Below are positions 43,753 to 53,554 of a stretch of 64,000 nt of DNA, piece after piece. The DNA is taken from the NCBI RefSeq assembly GCF_039555335.1, contig NC_092637.1:40388526-40452525 (forward strand), written 5' to 3'. Made by a program: the position numbers and the translations under genes. The notes beneath the pieces were generated by a model. The model was not told the DNA's origin. It did no database searches and was given only the letters and a program-made list of their open reading frames with translations. The stretch's first letter is position 1. Each line of letters opens with the position of its first letter. The stretch is from Amphiura filiformis (taxonomy: Eukaryota > Echinodermata > Ophiuroidea > Amphilepidida > Amphiuridae).

Positions 43753-44044
43753 ATACCGACATGATTATTTCTCGTTCATTACACGCCAAACTACATGTAT
43801 TTCAGAATAACTGAAAACTTTAGCAGGATTCCATGTTTGTCTCCACATTGGATTACTCAATCAGCGCTATTTAGAGGTGTGTTCCTGACACACACCCACA
43901 ATATTTTTTGTTTTTATTTAATATCACTTGTGATAATATCGACTCATGGAATAGATGATTTTGTAAAATTGTAGATTAAATTTGGTTAGATTTTTTTTTG
44001 ATTGACAAATCTAAAATCTCGAGTAGGCCTAGTTTAGGCTCATT

Positions 44045-44395
44045 CAGCCCCCGGGGGGTTCAATATGCAATGGATATAGGTGTAGGGCTGGCACTTTGAC
44101 AGTAAGGGGCATTCGGTGAGAGCAAAATGTAAAAAATATGGGGTCATTGGGTGAGAACATGAACTTTTTTAAATGGAACCTTTGGGTGAGAGCAGAAACA
44201 GCGCCACTGGAACCTCGAACATTGAATTGCTTTGTTTTTTCAAAATAAGTAACAAAATCAGTGATAAATGAAAGTTGCTGTTCAAATTGAAAAATAAGGG
44301 TCTTTGAGTGACAGATTAAATCGGGTGACAGAATATGTGTCGCAAAGAAATATGGGGTCTTTGGGTAACGGCGACGCACTCAGCCCTACATACGC
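44045..44395. repeat. Repeat with reiterated GGGTCTTTGGGT words
   Basis: It starts GCCCCCGGGGGGTTCAATAT. Phrases ATGGGGTCATTGGGTGAGA, ACCTTTGGGTGAGAGCA and ATGGGGTCTTTGGGTAACG are reiterated about every 30-40 bases. A minus-strand 111-codon frame spans it but consists of this repeat. No gene supported. Confidence 0.5.
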
Positions 44396-44697
44396 GTCAT
44401 CTCCAAAGTGGGAGATCCAGTTGCTAGCAGGAAATACACCAGAATAAAAAAAAATGTGTCAACTTCTTGACATAACAAATCTGCTATTACCGACCACATC
44501 ACAATAGAAAATAATGACATAAGTAGGAGGAGCCTAAGAAAGATGATATTCAACAAACAGACTCATCAGAGAAGCAATTTGGATTAGTCTCAGAAGGCTT
44601 GGGAGAGGGGGGAGGGGGCAAAACAGTCAATATTTTGATAAGAATATTTTTTTAAGAACTCAACAACCGAAGGATGCAAAAATCGCCGGATGTGGTC

Positions 44698-44897
44698 ATT
44701 GACCTTTTCGGTAAATCTCATAAGCATTTGAGAGTACACCTGAGAACTCGTCATTTGACGTCACACTGATCTGCGCTGATGCGCACATCGTTTATCGAAC
44801 TTGGCTACTGTACATGGCAAGTCAGCGTGACATCATATAACGAGTCCTCAGGTAGGTGTACTCGTAAAGGCTTATGGGATTTACCGAAAAGGTCAAT
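44698..44897. mobile_element. ~200 bp foldback element
   Basis: ATTGACCTTTTCGGTAAATC and GAGAGTACACCTGAGAACTC are mirrored by GAGTCCTCAGGTAGGTGTAC and GGATTTACCGAAAAGGTCAA. The arms are about 65 bp with a central region containing GATCTGCGCTGATGCGCAC. Confidence 0.8.
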
Positions 44898-45042
44898 TCT
44901 GAAGAAGCCATCAGCTAAAACAGTGAGTAATTTTCAATTTGTCCATCCAAAAATCTTACCAAATTACTTATGACGTTTTAGTTTAAGTATTTCAGACTAA
45001 AATGCTATTTAAAAAGCAGACAAACAACTTGTGTATTTAAAA

Positions 45043-45115
45043 TTATCATCATCATCATCTGTCATCGTCATTAACATCCTCATCGTCGCCATCGTCATTA
45101 TCATCATTACCTGAA
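45043..45115. repeat. (CAT)n-like imperfect microsatellite
   Basis: Runs of ATC/GTC trinucleotides (ATCATCATCATCTGTCATCG and ATCGTCATTATCATCATTA). Confidence 0.8.
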
Positions 45116-45412
45116 TACTTGATCTTTCAGATCACCATCACCAAACAGTCAATACAGATTTTATGAATTATGCATACATTTAGTTACCATGGTTACAAAG
45201 AAAAGCCTTTCAGATGCTCATCTCACGGTGTTATTATTTACATAGAAATCAATGTTGCATCGATGCAGAATGATTCAAACAAATTATTGTTCTACGTTTC
45301 ATTCGGGATATCGGACGTCATGCCATAGCACATTATTATACAGGCAATATAGTTTAACTCATACAAAGGTTCTTGTCATTCGATTGGTCAATTATTATTA
45401 CTAATTACTAGA

Positions 45413-47037
45413 TTAGCACAAAGTACAAAGAGTTATTCTGCGAAATGTACTCCGTACTATCGGGAGATCTTCGTTCATCTTTGCGCCCGGGGTATTGTCG
45501 CCAGGGCGTTGTACATTCACATTGTCGACCGGTGGATTAGGGTCTTGTACATTCACGTTGTCGACTGGCGGGCGAGGGTCTTGTACATTGACATTGTCGA
45601 CCGGCGGGCGAGGGTCTTGTACATTCCCATTGTCGACCGGCGGGCGAGGGTCTTGTACATTCCCATTGTCGATCGGCGGGCGAGGGTCTTGTAAATTCCC
45701 ATTGTCGACCGGCGGGCGAGGGTCTTATACATTCCCATTGTCGATCGGCGGGCGAGGGTCTTGTACATTCCCATTGTCGATCGGCGGGCGAGGGTCTTGT
45801 ACATTCCCATTGTCAACCGGCGGGCGAGGGTCTTGTACATTCCCATTGTCGATCGGCGGGCGAGGGTCTTGTACATTCACGTTGTCGACTGGCGGGCGAG
45901 GGTCTTGTACATTCACGTTGTCGACTGGCGGGCGAGGGTCTTGTACATTGACATTGTCGACCGGCGGGCGAGGGTCTTGTACATTCAAGTTGTCGACTGG
46001 CGGGCGAGGGTCTTGTACATTGACATTGTCGACCGGCGGGCGAGGGTCTTGTACATTCCCATTGTCGACCGGCGGGCGAGGGTCTTGTACATTCCCATTG
46101 TCGACCGGCGGGCGAGGGTCTTGTACATTCCCATTGTCGATCGGCGGGCGAGGGTCTTGTACATTCCCATTGTCGATCGGCGGGCGAGGGTCTTGTACAT
46201 TCCCATTGTCGACCGGCGGTCGAGGGTCTTGTACATTCCCGTTGTCGATCGGCGGGCGAGGGTCTTGTACATTCACGTTGTCGACTGGCGGGCGAGGGTC
46301 TTGTACATTCACATTGTCGACCGGCGGGCGAGGGTCTTGTACATTCAAGTTGTCGAATGGCGGGCGAGGGTCTTGTACATTCGCATTGTCGATCGGCGGG
46401 CGAGGGTCTTGTACATTCGCATTGTCGATCGGCGGGCGAGGGTCTTGTACATTCACATTGTCGACCGGCCTTGCACATTCACATTGTCGACCGGCCGGCG
46501 AGGGTCTTGTACATTCACATTGTCGACCGGCGGGCGAAGGTCTTGTACATTCCCATTGTCGACCGGCGGACGAGGGTCCTGTACATTCCCATTGTCGACC
46601 GGCGGGCGAGGTCTTGTACATTCCCATTGTCGACCGGCGGGCGAGGGTCTTGTACATTCATGTTGTCGACTGGCGGGTGAGGGTCTTGTACATTCACATT
46701 GTCGACCGGCGGGCGAGGGTCTTGTACATTCACATTGTCGACCGGCGGGCGAGGGTCTTGTACATTCACGTTGTCGACTGGCGGGCGAGGGTCTTGTACA
46801 TTCACATTGACGACCGGCGGGCGAGGGTCTTGTACATTCACATTGTCGACCGGCGGGCGAAGGTCTTGTACATTCACATTGTCGACCGGCGGGCGAAGGT
46901 CTTGTACATTCACATTGTCGACCGGCGGGCGAGGGTCTTGTACATTCGTATTGTCGGACGGCAGCGGAGGGACTTGTCGTTTATCTCCATAAACCTGTGC
47001 AACCACAATCGTCATAACCAACACTATAGGTGAGGCT
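45413..47037 (-). CDS. Candidate secreted repeat protein exon over a 36 bp minisatellite (broken)
   Basis: About 40 units of 36 bp fill 45520-46950. On the minus strand one register encodes the dodecapeptide NVQDPRPPVDNV with V/I, V/G/A/L and several silent changes. Non-repeat sequence frames it in this register. Upstream, an acceptor-like GGTTTTTTTTCTCCTAAG precedes a hydrophobic ASPIVLVMTIVVAQVYG then DKRQVPPLPSDN, like a signal peptide. Downstream the frame continues as QRPGDNTPGAKMNEDLPIVR and stops at TAA 45413-45415. Against a functional gene: a 1-base loss near 46607, a 10-base loss near 46478, and a TAA in one unit (45725-45727). All other frames are also largely open, so open length alone is not evidence. 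It may be a real gene with assembly errors in the array, a decayed gene, or chance. Confidence 0.3.
45520..46950. repeat. 36 bp GC-rich minisatellite (~40 units)
   Basis: The unit is TTGTCGACCGGCGGGCGAGG plus GTCTTGTACATTCACA, with variants at a few positions (CCGG/TCGG/CTGG; TCACA/TCCCA/TCGCA/TGACA/TCACG/TCAAG). Its GC content is far above the neighbourhood. Variants are interspersed in short runs, with a repeated order of variants (compare 45590-45870 with 46020-46260), which suggests higher-order duplication of several units. Confidence 0.97.
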
Positions 47038-47204
47038 TAGGAGAAAAAAAACCCATTCTGAAACGTAATAAAAAAAAGATGAAAGAAACATTCGAGTAAG
47101 AATATATACAAATGTTAATTACGATAAAGAATAGGGGAATTTATATATTCTTTAGAATTCCATTAAAGCTACTATATGGGTTTTTGATGCCTTGATTCCA
47201 GAGG

Positions 47205-49603
47205 GGCGTTAGACTGAACGCGACCAATCAGTTGTCATTGGCAAGACCGTTTCTGAGAACCATCCTCTAATCTACGGTGTTCCGCAAGGATCTGTGGTCG
47301 GTCAAATACAGTTTATTTTGTACTCTGGTCCAATCCAAGATATTCTGAATGCTCATGGAATTAGCGGAATGGTGTATGCTGACGATACACAAGTGTATAT
47401 CATGTTTGATCCGTCCGCTAGAAAACAAGCCATCGCGTCAATAGAAGCCTGTGTTTCAGACATTCGGGCTTGGGCAAAGACAGAAATTGTGCATATATCG
47501 TCTCGATTTCGATCCAAAACGACTGCGCCTTCTGTCCAGGTCGGTACTGCTGACATTAAACCTGTGGAAGGTGTACGAGACCTAGGAGTGTTCATCGATA
47601 ACCAGCTTACCATGTCAAATCATGTCAGTAATGTGTGGACAGCCCTTTACGCACTGCGGTCACTTAGCCAGCTGAGGAAATACCTCGATAAGACTACTAC
47701 AGAGCATCTCGTCCACGCTTTTATATCGTCGAGACTTGACAGTTGTAACTGTCTTCTTTATGGACTTCCAGACGCTGATATCGCAAAACTACAGCGTGTG
47801 CAGAACTCGGCAGCTCGTCTGGTTGTGGGAGCTAGAAGACGCGACCACATACAACCAATCCTTCGAGATTTGCATTTGCATCAGAAAGCGGATTCTTTTC
47901 AAGATGCTTTTGTTAGTTTACAAATCCCTTTCAAACCTGGCTCCTCTCTACATAAGTGAACTCCTCACTCCATACATACCCTCGCGGACTTTAAGATCGA
48001 GCTCCAAGGGACTTCTTCAGATTCCGCGAGCGTCTCGATCCGCTAAATCTGGGTACGGAAAAAGAGCTTTTTCCATCGCGGCGCCGCGCCGTATGAATGG
48101 AACAGTCTACCGGAGTCTGTCAGACGTGCCAAATCTGTGCAATGTTTCAAGAACTCATTGAAGACATATCTTTTTAATCTTTGAGTACATTCACTGTTTT
48201 CTTCAAATTTTTTTTGCTGAACACTGTTGTATAGATTTGGTGTATTTCAAACATGTTTTATTATGAAGTGACATGAATTTTTGTTATTATATTTGTTGGA
48301 CATGATGTTTTTATCATAATTATATATTTTCTTAAAACTGTATTATAATATGTAATGACTTTAATATGTAATTTAAAGGTGTGTTCTTATATGCTTTTGA
48401 TGTAGTTTAATATTTTATGTTCTTCTGTTTCTTATTTTTTCATATGTATGCGCCTTGGGGTTGTGTTTTCAATGTAAGGCGCGTTTGTGTTTTCAATGTA
48501 AGGCTCATGTTTCAATGTAAGGCTCATGTTTCTTCTTGGTTGCTCTCGTGACGTGTCTTGCTCTTTTCATTTGAGCATTATACCTGGTGTAGATAATTAT
48601 GTTTGCTTCGACACTTTGCTATTGTTTGTTGATATTTTGATATTATTGTATTATTAATTATTATGAAAATATTTGTTATCAATTATGTTTTTAAAAAATG
48701 TGCAATAATATGTTTCACATAATATTTTGTCTACAAATCGTTTTAGTTTTTAGTTTTTTTCTTGGTTGCTCTCGTGATGTGTCTTGCTCTTTTCATTTGA
48801 GCATTATACCTGGTGTTGATATGTTTGCTTCGCCACTTTGGTATTGTTTGTTGATATTTTGATATTATTGTATTATTAATATTTGTGCAATTTTGGTTAT
48901 TAATTATGTTTAAAAAAGTGTGCAATATGTTTCGCATAATATTTTGCCTACACCTCGTATAACTCAAGTTATTTTCTTGGTTGTTCTCGTGATTGCTCTG
49001 TTCATTTGAGTATTATACCTGGTGTAAATATGTTTGCTTCACCACTTTTGGTATTGTTTGCGTTAAAAGTATCCATTTGTTTGGAATTTTTCATATTCAA
49101 TTTGATTTGTGTTTTGCCATTTTTGATATTGCATTGAATCGATCATGTGTTTAATTGCTTCGTTGTATACTTCATTTTCATTTTTGTTGTTTTCTACTCT
49201 CGTGTTATCAATGTAGTGTACAGCTTGGTTTTATGATTCTGGTTTCATCTCTGATATTTGTTTGCAGTATATTGCCTTTGTTTATATAAAATTGTTGTTT
49301 GGTTAAACTTATTTTGCTTTGTTGCTTATGCCGTCACTTTGAACATTTCACTTGGTTGTTTCTCTGCTCATTTTGCATGCATTTTTTCCGTGCAATCCCT
49401 TTTGTGCAATGTTCATCGTGTGCCTATTTCATTTTATTATTTCTTAATGATGTATATTTATAATTCATTGGGTATTTTGTTTTTATGTACACATGTTTTA
49501 ATTGTAAAGCGCCTTGTGGTCTTTGATGTAATGCGCTATATAAGAATAAATTATTATATTATTATTATTTTATAAATCCCACTTATTATTATTATTATTA
49601 TTA
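47205..49603 (+). mobile_element. CR1/L2-like non-LTR retrotransposon remnant
   Basis: From about 47214 the plus strand encodes QSVVIGKTVSENHPLIYGVP, then QGSVVGQ (motif B) and GMVYADDTQVYIMFD (motif C, YADD), then GVRDLGVFIDNQLTMSNHVS and LVHAFISSRLDSCNCLLYGL then LQRVQNSAARLVVGARR. A frameshift near 47900 moves the reading to LLLVYKSLSNLAPLYISELL, ending with SLKTYLFNL-like words near 48185. Residues between motif C and the thumb are missing (AWAKTEIVHISSRF), so there is an internal deletion. A long 3' UTR runs to AAAGCGCCTTGTGGTCTTTG, GCGCTATATAAGAATAAA and an (ATT)n tail (about 49550-49603). It is 5'-truncated, without endonuclease or motif A. Tandem duplication of CTTGGTTGCTCTCGTGA-type blocks (48535, 48758, 48977) is seen in the UTR. 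Confidence 0.88.
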
Positions 49604-50379
49604 TGCCATAGTCGATTTTTGATAAATAAAAATATGTTATTTGATCATTATGAACGCATTCAGTTGAACTCGAAATTGTACTGATATTATTTTATTACAT
49701 CAAAATACTAGTAATACTGGTTATGAAAAAGTTTATATAATTATATTAGTGACAGTAACAGTAAAGTATACGTAGGCTTTAATATTGAATGCAACATTGA
49801 ATGAGCTTATTGAATGCAACATAATGGCACTTCAATACTGAACAGTTCTGATTTTAGAATCTACCAGTTTAATAATCGCGAAAGCCCGAGTTAAAAATCG
49901 ACTATGTACATTGAATTTTTAACAGGACTTTGACCGGGAACTTAGTCCCTAACACACACTGTCAATCATACTTGTTTATCAATCCAATTTAACCGCACGT
50001 ACGTACAAGACGCGGTCATGCACCTAGTACACAAAGCGCCGCATAGTTGTATACAATGTAGTTATCAATGGTAATGGTACATGCCCGGAGGATTTAAACC
50101 ATAACGAGATCTGGGCGACCAATCACAAGCCAGATCCATTTAAAGATGCATTACATCGACATCATGGCCAATTTTAGTAGGCCAGAAATCCGACAATCTC
50201 ATCCATAGACAACCGTGTTAAACATGTTAGCCGCAATCGAAAGTAAGTAGTCCACTTGGGAAGCTAACAAACAGAGGGAGTACGGTGACTAAAAATATCA
50301 GATGTGAAAATCTATCAATTGTGCACAAATTAATTAAATCAGAGTTTTAAGAGTATGCAGTTAGCAACCTGGACAACCG
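49604..50379. other. Intergenic, possible weak promoter area
   Basis: No gene recognised. 49990-50240 is richer in CG dinucleotides and has a CCAAT word (GACCAATCAC, 50118) and a donor-like AATCGAAAGTAAGTAG (50237-50252) on the plus strand. This combination may mark a first exon but nothing downstream confirms it. Confidence 0.25.
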
Positions 50380-51420
50380 ATTCTTTAGAAATGCTTAGTC
50401 GCGCTAAAAGTCGATCGATACATGTTAAAATCAGCACAATTCAGAGATACACCTTTTTGCTATGAAATTAATTTTCTCGGTCAAATATAAAGCAATATTT
50501 TTTTTTTTTTTCAGTAATGTCAGTTAAAAACTGCGAGCTTTTTACGGAATTCATTTTTAGCGTCTCAAACTAATATAGTTTGCTAAAGAAAGATATTTCC
50601 CACCTCTGTAAAGCACATCGTGTGGGTCTATATATTATAGTTTTGTCAGAATTTCCGTTTTTGTTTTACCCTCTTTCCCTTCATGCTCCGAACATGTCTA
50701 ACTCAGTACTTTTATCTCGAGAGCAACCAGCAGAAATAGTCGATATTTCCTTTGTTGTTTATCCAGGTCAATTTTCCATTGAAAGCAAATTGCCCGACCA
50801 GCGATTTGGTAGCCCAAATCCCCAATTGAGTGTTCTGGTTAAACATGATCAGTAGGAGCGCTATAGGCCTGGGAATTTCTTTGCTATATTGAAGTTCTAG
50901 CAACACTGTAGCCATGCCGGTATTCCTATTAAACCCAGGGATATCGATCCACAATGCTAGTATTAGCCTTAGATTTCACTCGTTGATTTTGAAAAATGGT
51001 CAGCCGGCAGTAAAAATGGTGAAATGAAAACGCAAATTCTGACAAAACTATGATATATCGCTCACGGTGATGTGCGTTAGAAAGTTGGGAAAAATCCTTC
51101 ATTAGCGAACTATCTTACTTTGAAAAGCTAAAAGGTAGATCCAAAAAAAGGCTCGCGGGCAGAGTTTAAGCCTATCAAAATCGAAAATCTTACACTAAAT
51201 GACTAAATTTCACGCCTAAGTTTAACACTAGAATTTGAAAAAAAAATACAGTATCAAGCACTACAATTTTTCCTGACATTTACTGAAAAAATGAAAATGA
51301 TTGCTTTTCATTTGGCCGAGAAAATTAATTTTACATCGAAAAGGTGTAACTAAAAATTTAGCTCATTTCAACACCAAATTCGATCGTTTGTATTGCCTCA
51401 TTAAGGTTACACGAAGAAAC
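50380..51420. repeat. Diverged inverted repeat, arms ~330 bp
   Basis: The left arm (about 50380-50705) and right arm (about 50985-51420) are inverted copies: TTAATTTTCTCGGTCAAAT against the inverse of ATTTGGCCGAGAAAATTAA; TATTATAGTTTTGTCAGAAT against the inverse of ATTCTGACAAAACTATGATA; GCACATCG near 50617 against CGATGTGC-like GTGATGTGCG. The ~280 bp centre contains a 80-codon minus-strand frame without recognised motif. Confidence 0.65.
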
Positions 51421-52065
51421 GTATAAAAAACGTATAAAAGACGTATAAAGTTGTTCTCTAAAACCGCGTTTTCTCAGCAATCAAATATCGCAGTGAGTCA
51501 AATGTTGGTGCATGGACGTATCTTAACATTATTTTTGTGTCTTTATACAAATTTTTAGAATCCGTTTGAAAATCCTTCGTTTAAATCATATTTACGCACC
51601 GTGTTCACAAGATCAAAAACACGTTCCATGCAGTTTTTTTCAAATATTCGCTCCGTATAAAACTACGCCGAGTGATTGTTTTCTCCTTTTTGTATTGAAC
51701 TACAAATCGACCAAAGAAATAATGTTGCCATGGGGAAGAACCAAAAACAGTACCGATTAAATTTTATTAGCCCGTTTTTGGGAACAATTTTCGAGAATCT
51801 TGTACCACAAAACACTGTTATGTTACATTATCGATATCTGGATTGTGGAACATTAATTTTGATTTCTAACTGCCTACATTATTTCTCAAAAGTATGTCGA
51901 TTCCTTTCCCATTTGAATTTCACTCCAAATTTAAGCTACTTTTGCAAAAATCGAGGTTTTTCGCCATCGATACCTCCGACATTTACAGCGGTGATGAGAT
52001 TGTTTATCATAAGAGCCTGGTATGCACTATTCCATAATAGTCAGTTTGAGATCAATCGATTTCAC
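51421..52065. other. Intergenic, no gene recognised
   Basis: Contains the short tandem AAACGTATAAAAAACGTATA / AAAGACGTATAAAG (51418-51449). The 138-codon frame at 51676-52092 shows no domain and no ATG context of note, and is not supported. Confidence 0.4.
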
Positions 52066-52067
52066 AG

Positions 52068-52172
52068 ATCACTCAGTAGCTCAATCGGTTAGCGCGCGGG
52101 CTCACGTTCGACTATGTAATACTATAGTTTTGAGCTGGAAAACTTTGGTACGTGTTCGAGTCCCTATGTGGT
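52068..52172 (+). pseudogene. tRNA-like sequence with A and B boxes
   Basis: GTAGCTCAATCGGTTAGCGC is a very good pol III A-box with D-loop, and GTGTTCGAGTCCCT a good B-box. GATCAC (52068-52073 area) can pair with GTGGTC (about 52167-52172) as an acceptor stem with one G-U pair. The middle, about 60 bases, is longer than a normal anticodon and variable arm (ACGTTCGACTATGTAATACT), so there is either an intron or a tRNA-derived repeat. T-stem pairing is weak, which speaks for a pseudogene or SINE head. Confidence 0.45.
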
Positions 52173-52575
52173 CTATTCCATCTATTTTATTTTATTTTTC
52201 TCTCACTTTTTTCTCTTTTCTTGTTCGTTTCTTTCTTTCTGACTGCAGCGATTGATTGTTTTTGCCCGTTTTTTTTTTTTTTTATATAATTCAGGAATTT
52301 TTAGGCTATACTAGTCTAGGCGCGGCCTATGAATATATTTTTACAAGTTAGATTAACAAAATATTGGTTGTTGGTTTTGTTACTGTTGTTGTAGTTATTG
52401 TTGTAGGCCTATATATTGCATAATCAGGGTATAAATAGGCATACTAGGGCTATTCATGCTATTATAGCCTATAGAAGCATTGATTTATTTCACGACAGAT
52501 ATCATCCAGGATAATTTTAAAAAATGAAAATTTAGAAAATCCAAAGGAAAATGGCCGAAAACGGCTGCCCACAAT

Positions 52576-52593
52576 CCCCCCCCCCCCCCCCCC
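52576..52593. repeat. Poly(C) run of 18
   Basis: A pure homopolymer of 18 C. The length is prone to sequencing error. Confidence 0.95.
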
Positions 52594-52708
52594 ATCAGCC
52601 CATATGGTCCTATCATGGTCGCCCCTTCCCTATCCCTGCAACATATAGGATGACTCACGAGCCGCGGTTTGTCCGTGTTCTAGTTCAGATTGATACACTA
52701 TTGTACGC

Positions 52709-52972
52709 GTGAGTTCATTCTTTTCTGCATGGCTGTTTCCATTATTAACTTCCGCCCCTCTGGAATCAAGCCTTGAAAATCAATTGCATTTAACCTTAAA
52801 TGACTGAGTGAGCCTTGCATAACAAAAGAATCGGTTGTCCAGGATGCTAACTGTATGTACAATGGGCAAGTGGACAATGCTAACTGTATGTACAATGGGC
52901 AAGTGGACAACGGAGAAGTCTAGAGGGGCGTAAGTTAATAACAGAAACAGCCATGTACAGAATGAACTCAAG
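52709..52972. repeat. Foldback element with internal 33 bp tandem repeat
   Basis: GAGTTCATTCTTTTCTGCAT and GGCTGTTTCCATTATTAACT at the left are mirrored by AGTTAATAACAGAAACAGCC and GTACAGAATGAACTC at the right. Between the arms the 33-base unit GCTAACTGTATGTACAATGG plus GCAAGTGGACAAT is present twice (52845-52910). The word CCGCCCCTCTGGAATCAAGC also occurs inverted at 47192-47210, just before the LINE there. Confidence 0.8.
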
Positions 52973-53399
52973 CATATCGGGGCGTATCGATCTACATGCT
53001 CAAGACCAGAAGACATGAAACAGGTGCATTCTCTAAATTCAGTAAATTTCCATCGTCAACCGTGTAATTGAATGGGATTATTTTGAAATTTTAAAGCGCT
53101 TGAAATATCACAAACAAATAGGCCTGTGTTAATAAATAATATAAATACATGCTAAAACCGTTGGGGTTCGATAATGAACCCCACAAAACTAACCGAGTAT
53201 ATGGAAAATACCATGCGGCCGGGCGGTTTCACAAGTTGCCGGCTCTATCATGCCACTCGCCGCCTGACATAGTCTCCTACACAGCCAGTTTGCGTCGGTC
53301 TGACACTCGTCGATCCTCCTAACAAACAGTCTGCAAAAGAGCACATATAACGACTCTTCTGATTGGTTCCCCATATTTCGGGGAAACGGAAGTGACTGT

Positions 53400-53554
53400 T
53401 GACCTGATCAATTTGAGTTGACCTTTGAACAGCTGATTGATTTCGTTCGCCGCAGCACGATCTGTCAACGCGAGCAGATTTGATTGAAAATTGAACGAAT
53501 TTTCAACATCTATTTGGTAATTTAGAGCACGAAAGAAAATCTCAAGACGAGAAA
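53400..53554 (+). other. Candidate 5' non-coding exon with donor site
   Basis: A locally CG-richer stretch (TTCGTTCGCCGCAGCACGAT, CAACGCGAGCAG) ends at a strong donor, GAGAAAGTAAGTAC (GT at 53555). It has no ATG between 53400 and the donor, so it would be 5' UTR. Upstream, AAACGGAAGTGAC (53380-53395) contains an ETS-type core (CGGAAGT), common near animal promoters. The next candidate exon is at 56320. Confidence 0.4.

Noticed and set aside
45495-47033. 512-codon plus-strand ORF over the 36 bp minisatellite
   Set aside because: It starts without ATG, shifts its peptide register at the indels without consequence, and has no leader. All plus frames are open, so the length carries no information.
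51676-52092. 138-codon plus-strand ORF
   Set aside because: No recognised motif, no supporting start or splice context, and low-complexity hydrophobic runs.
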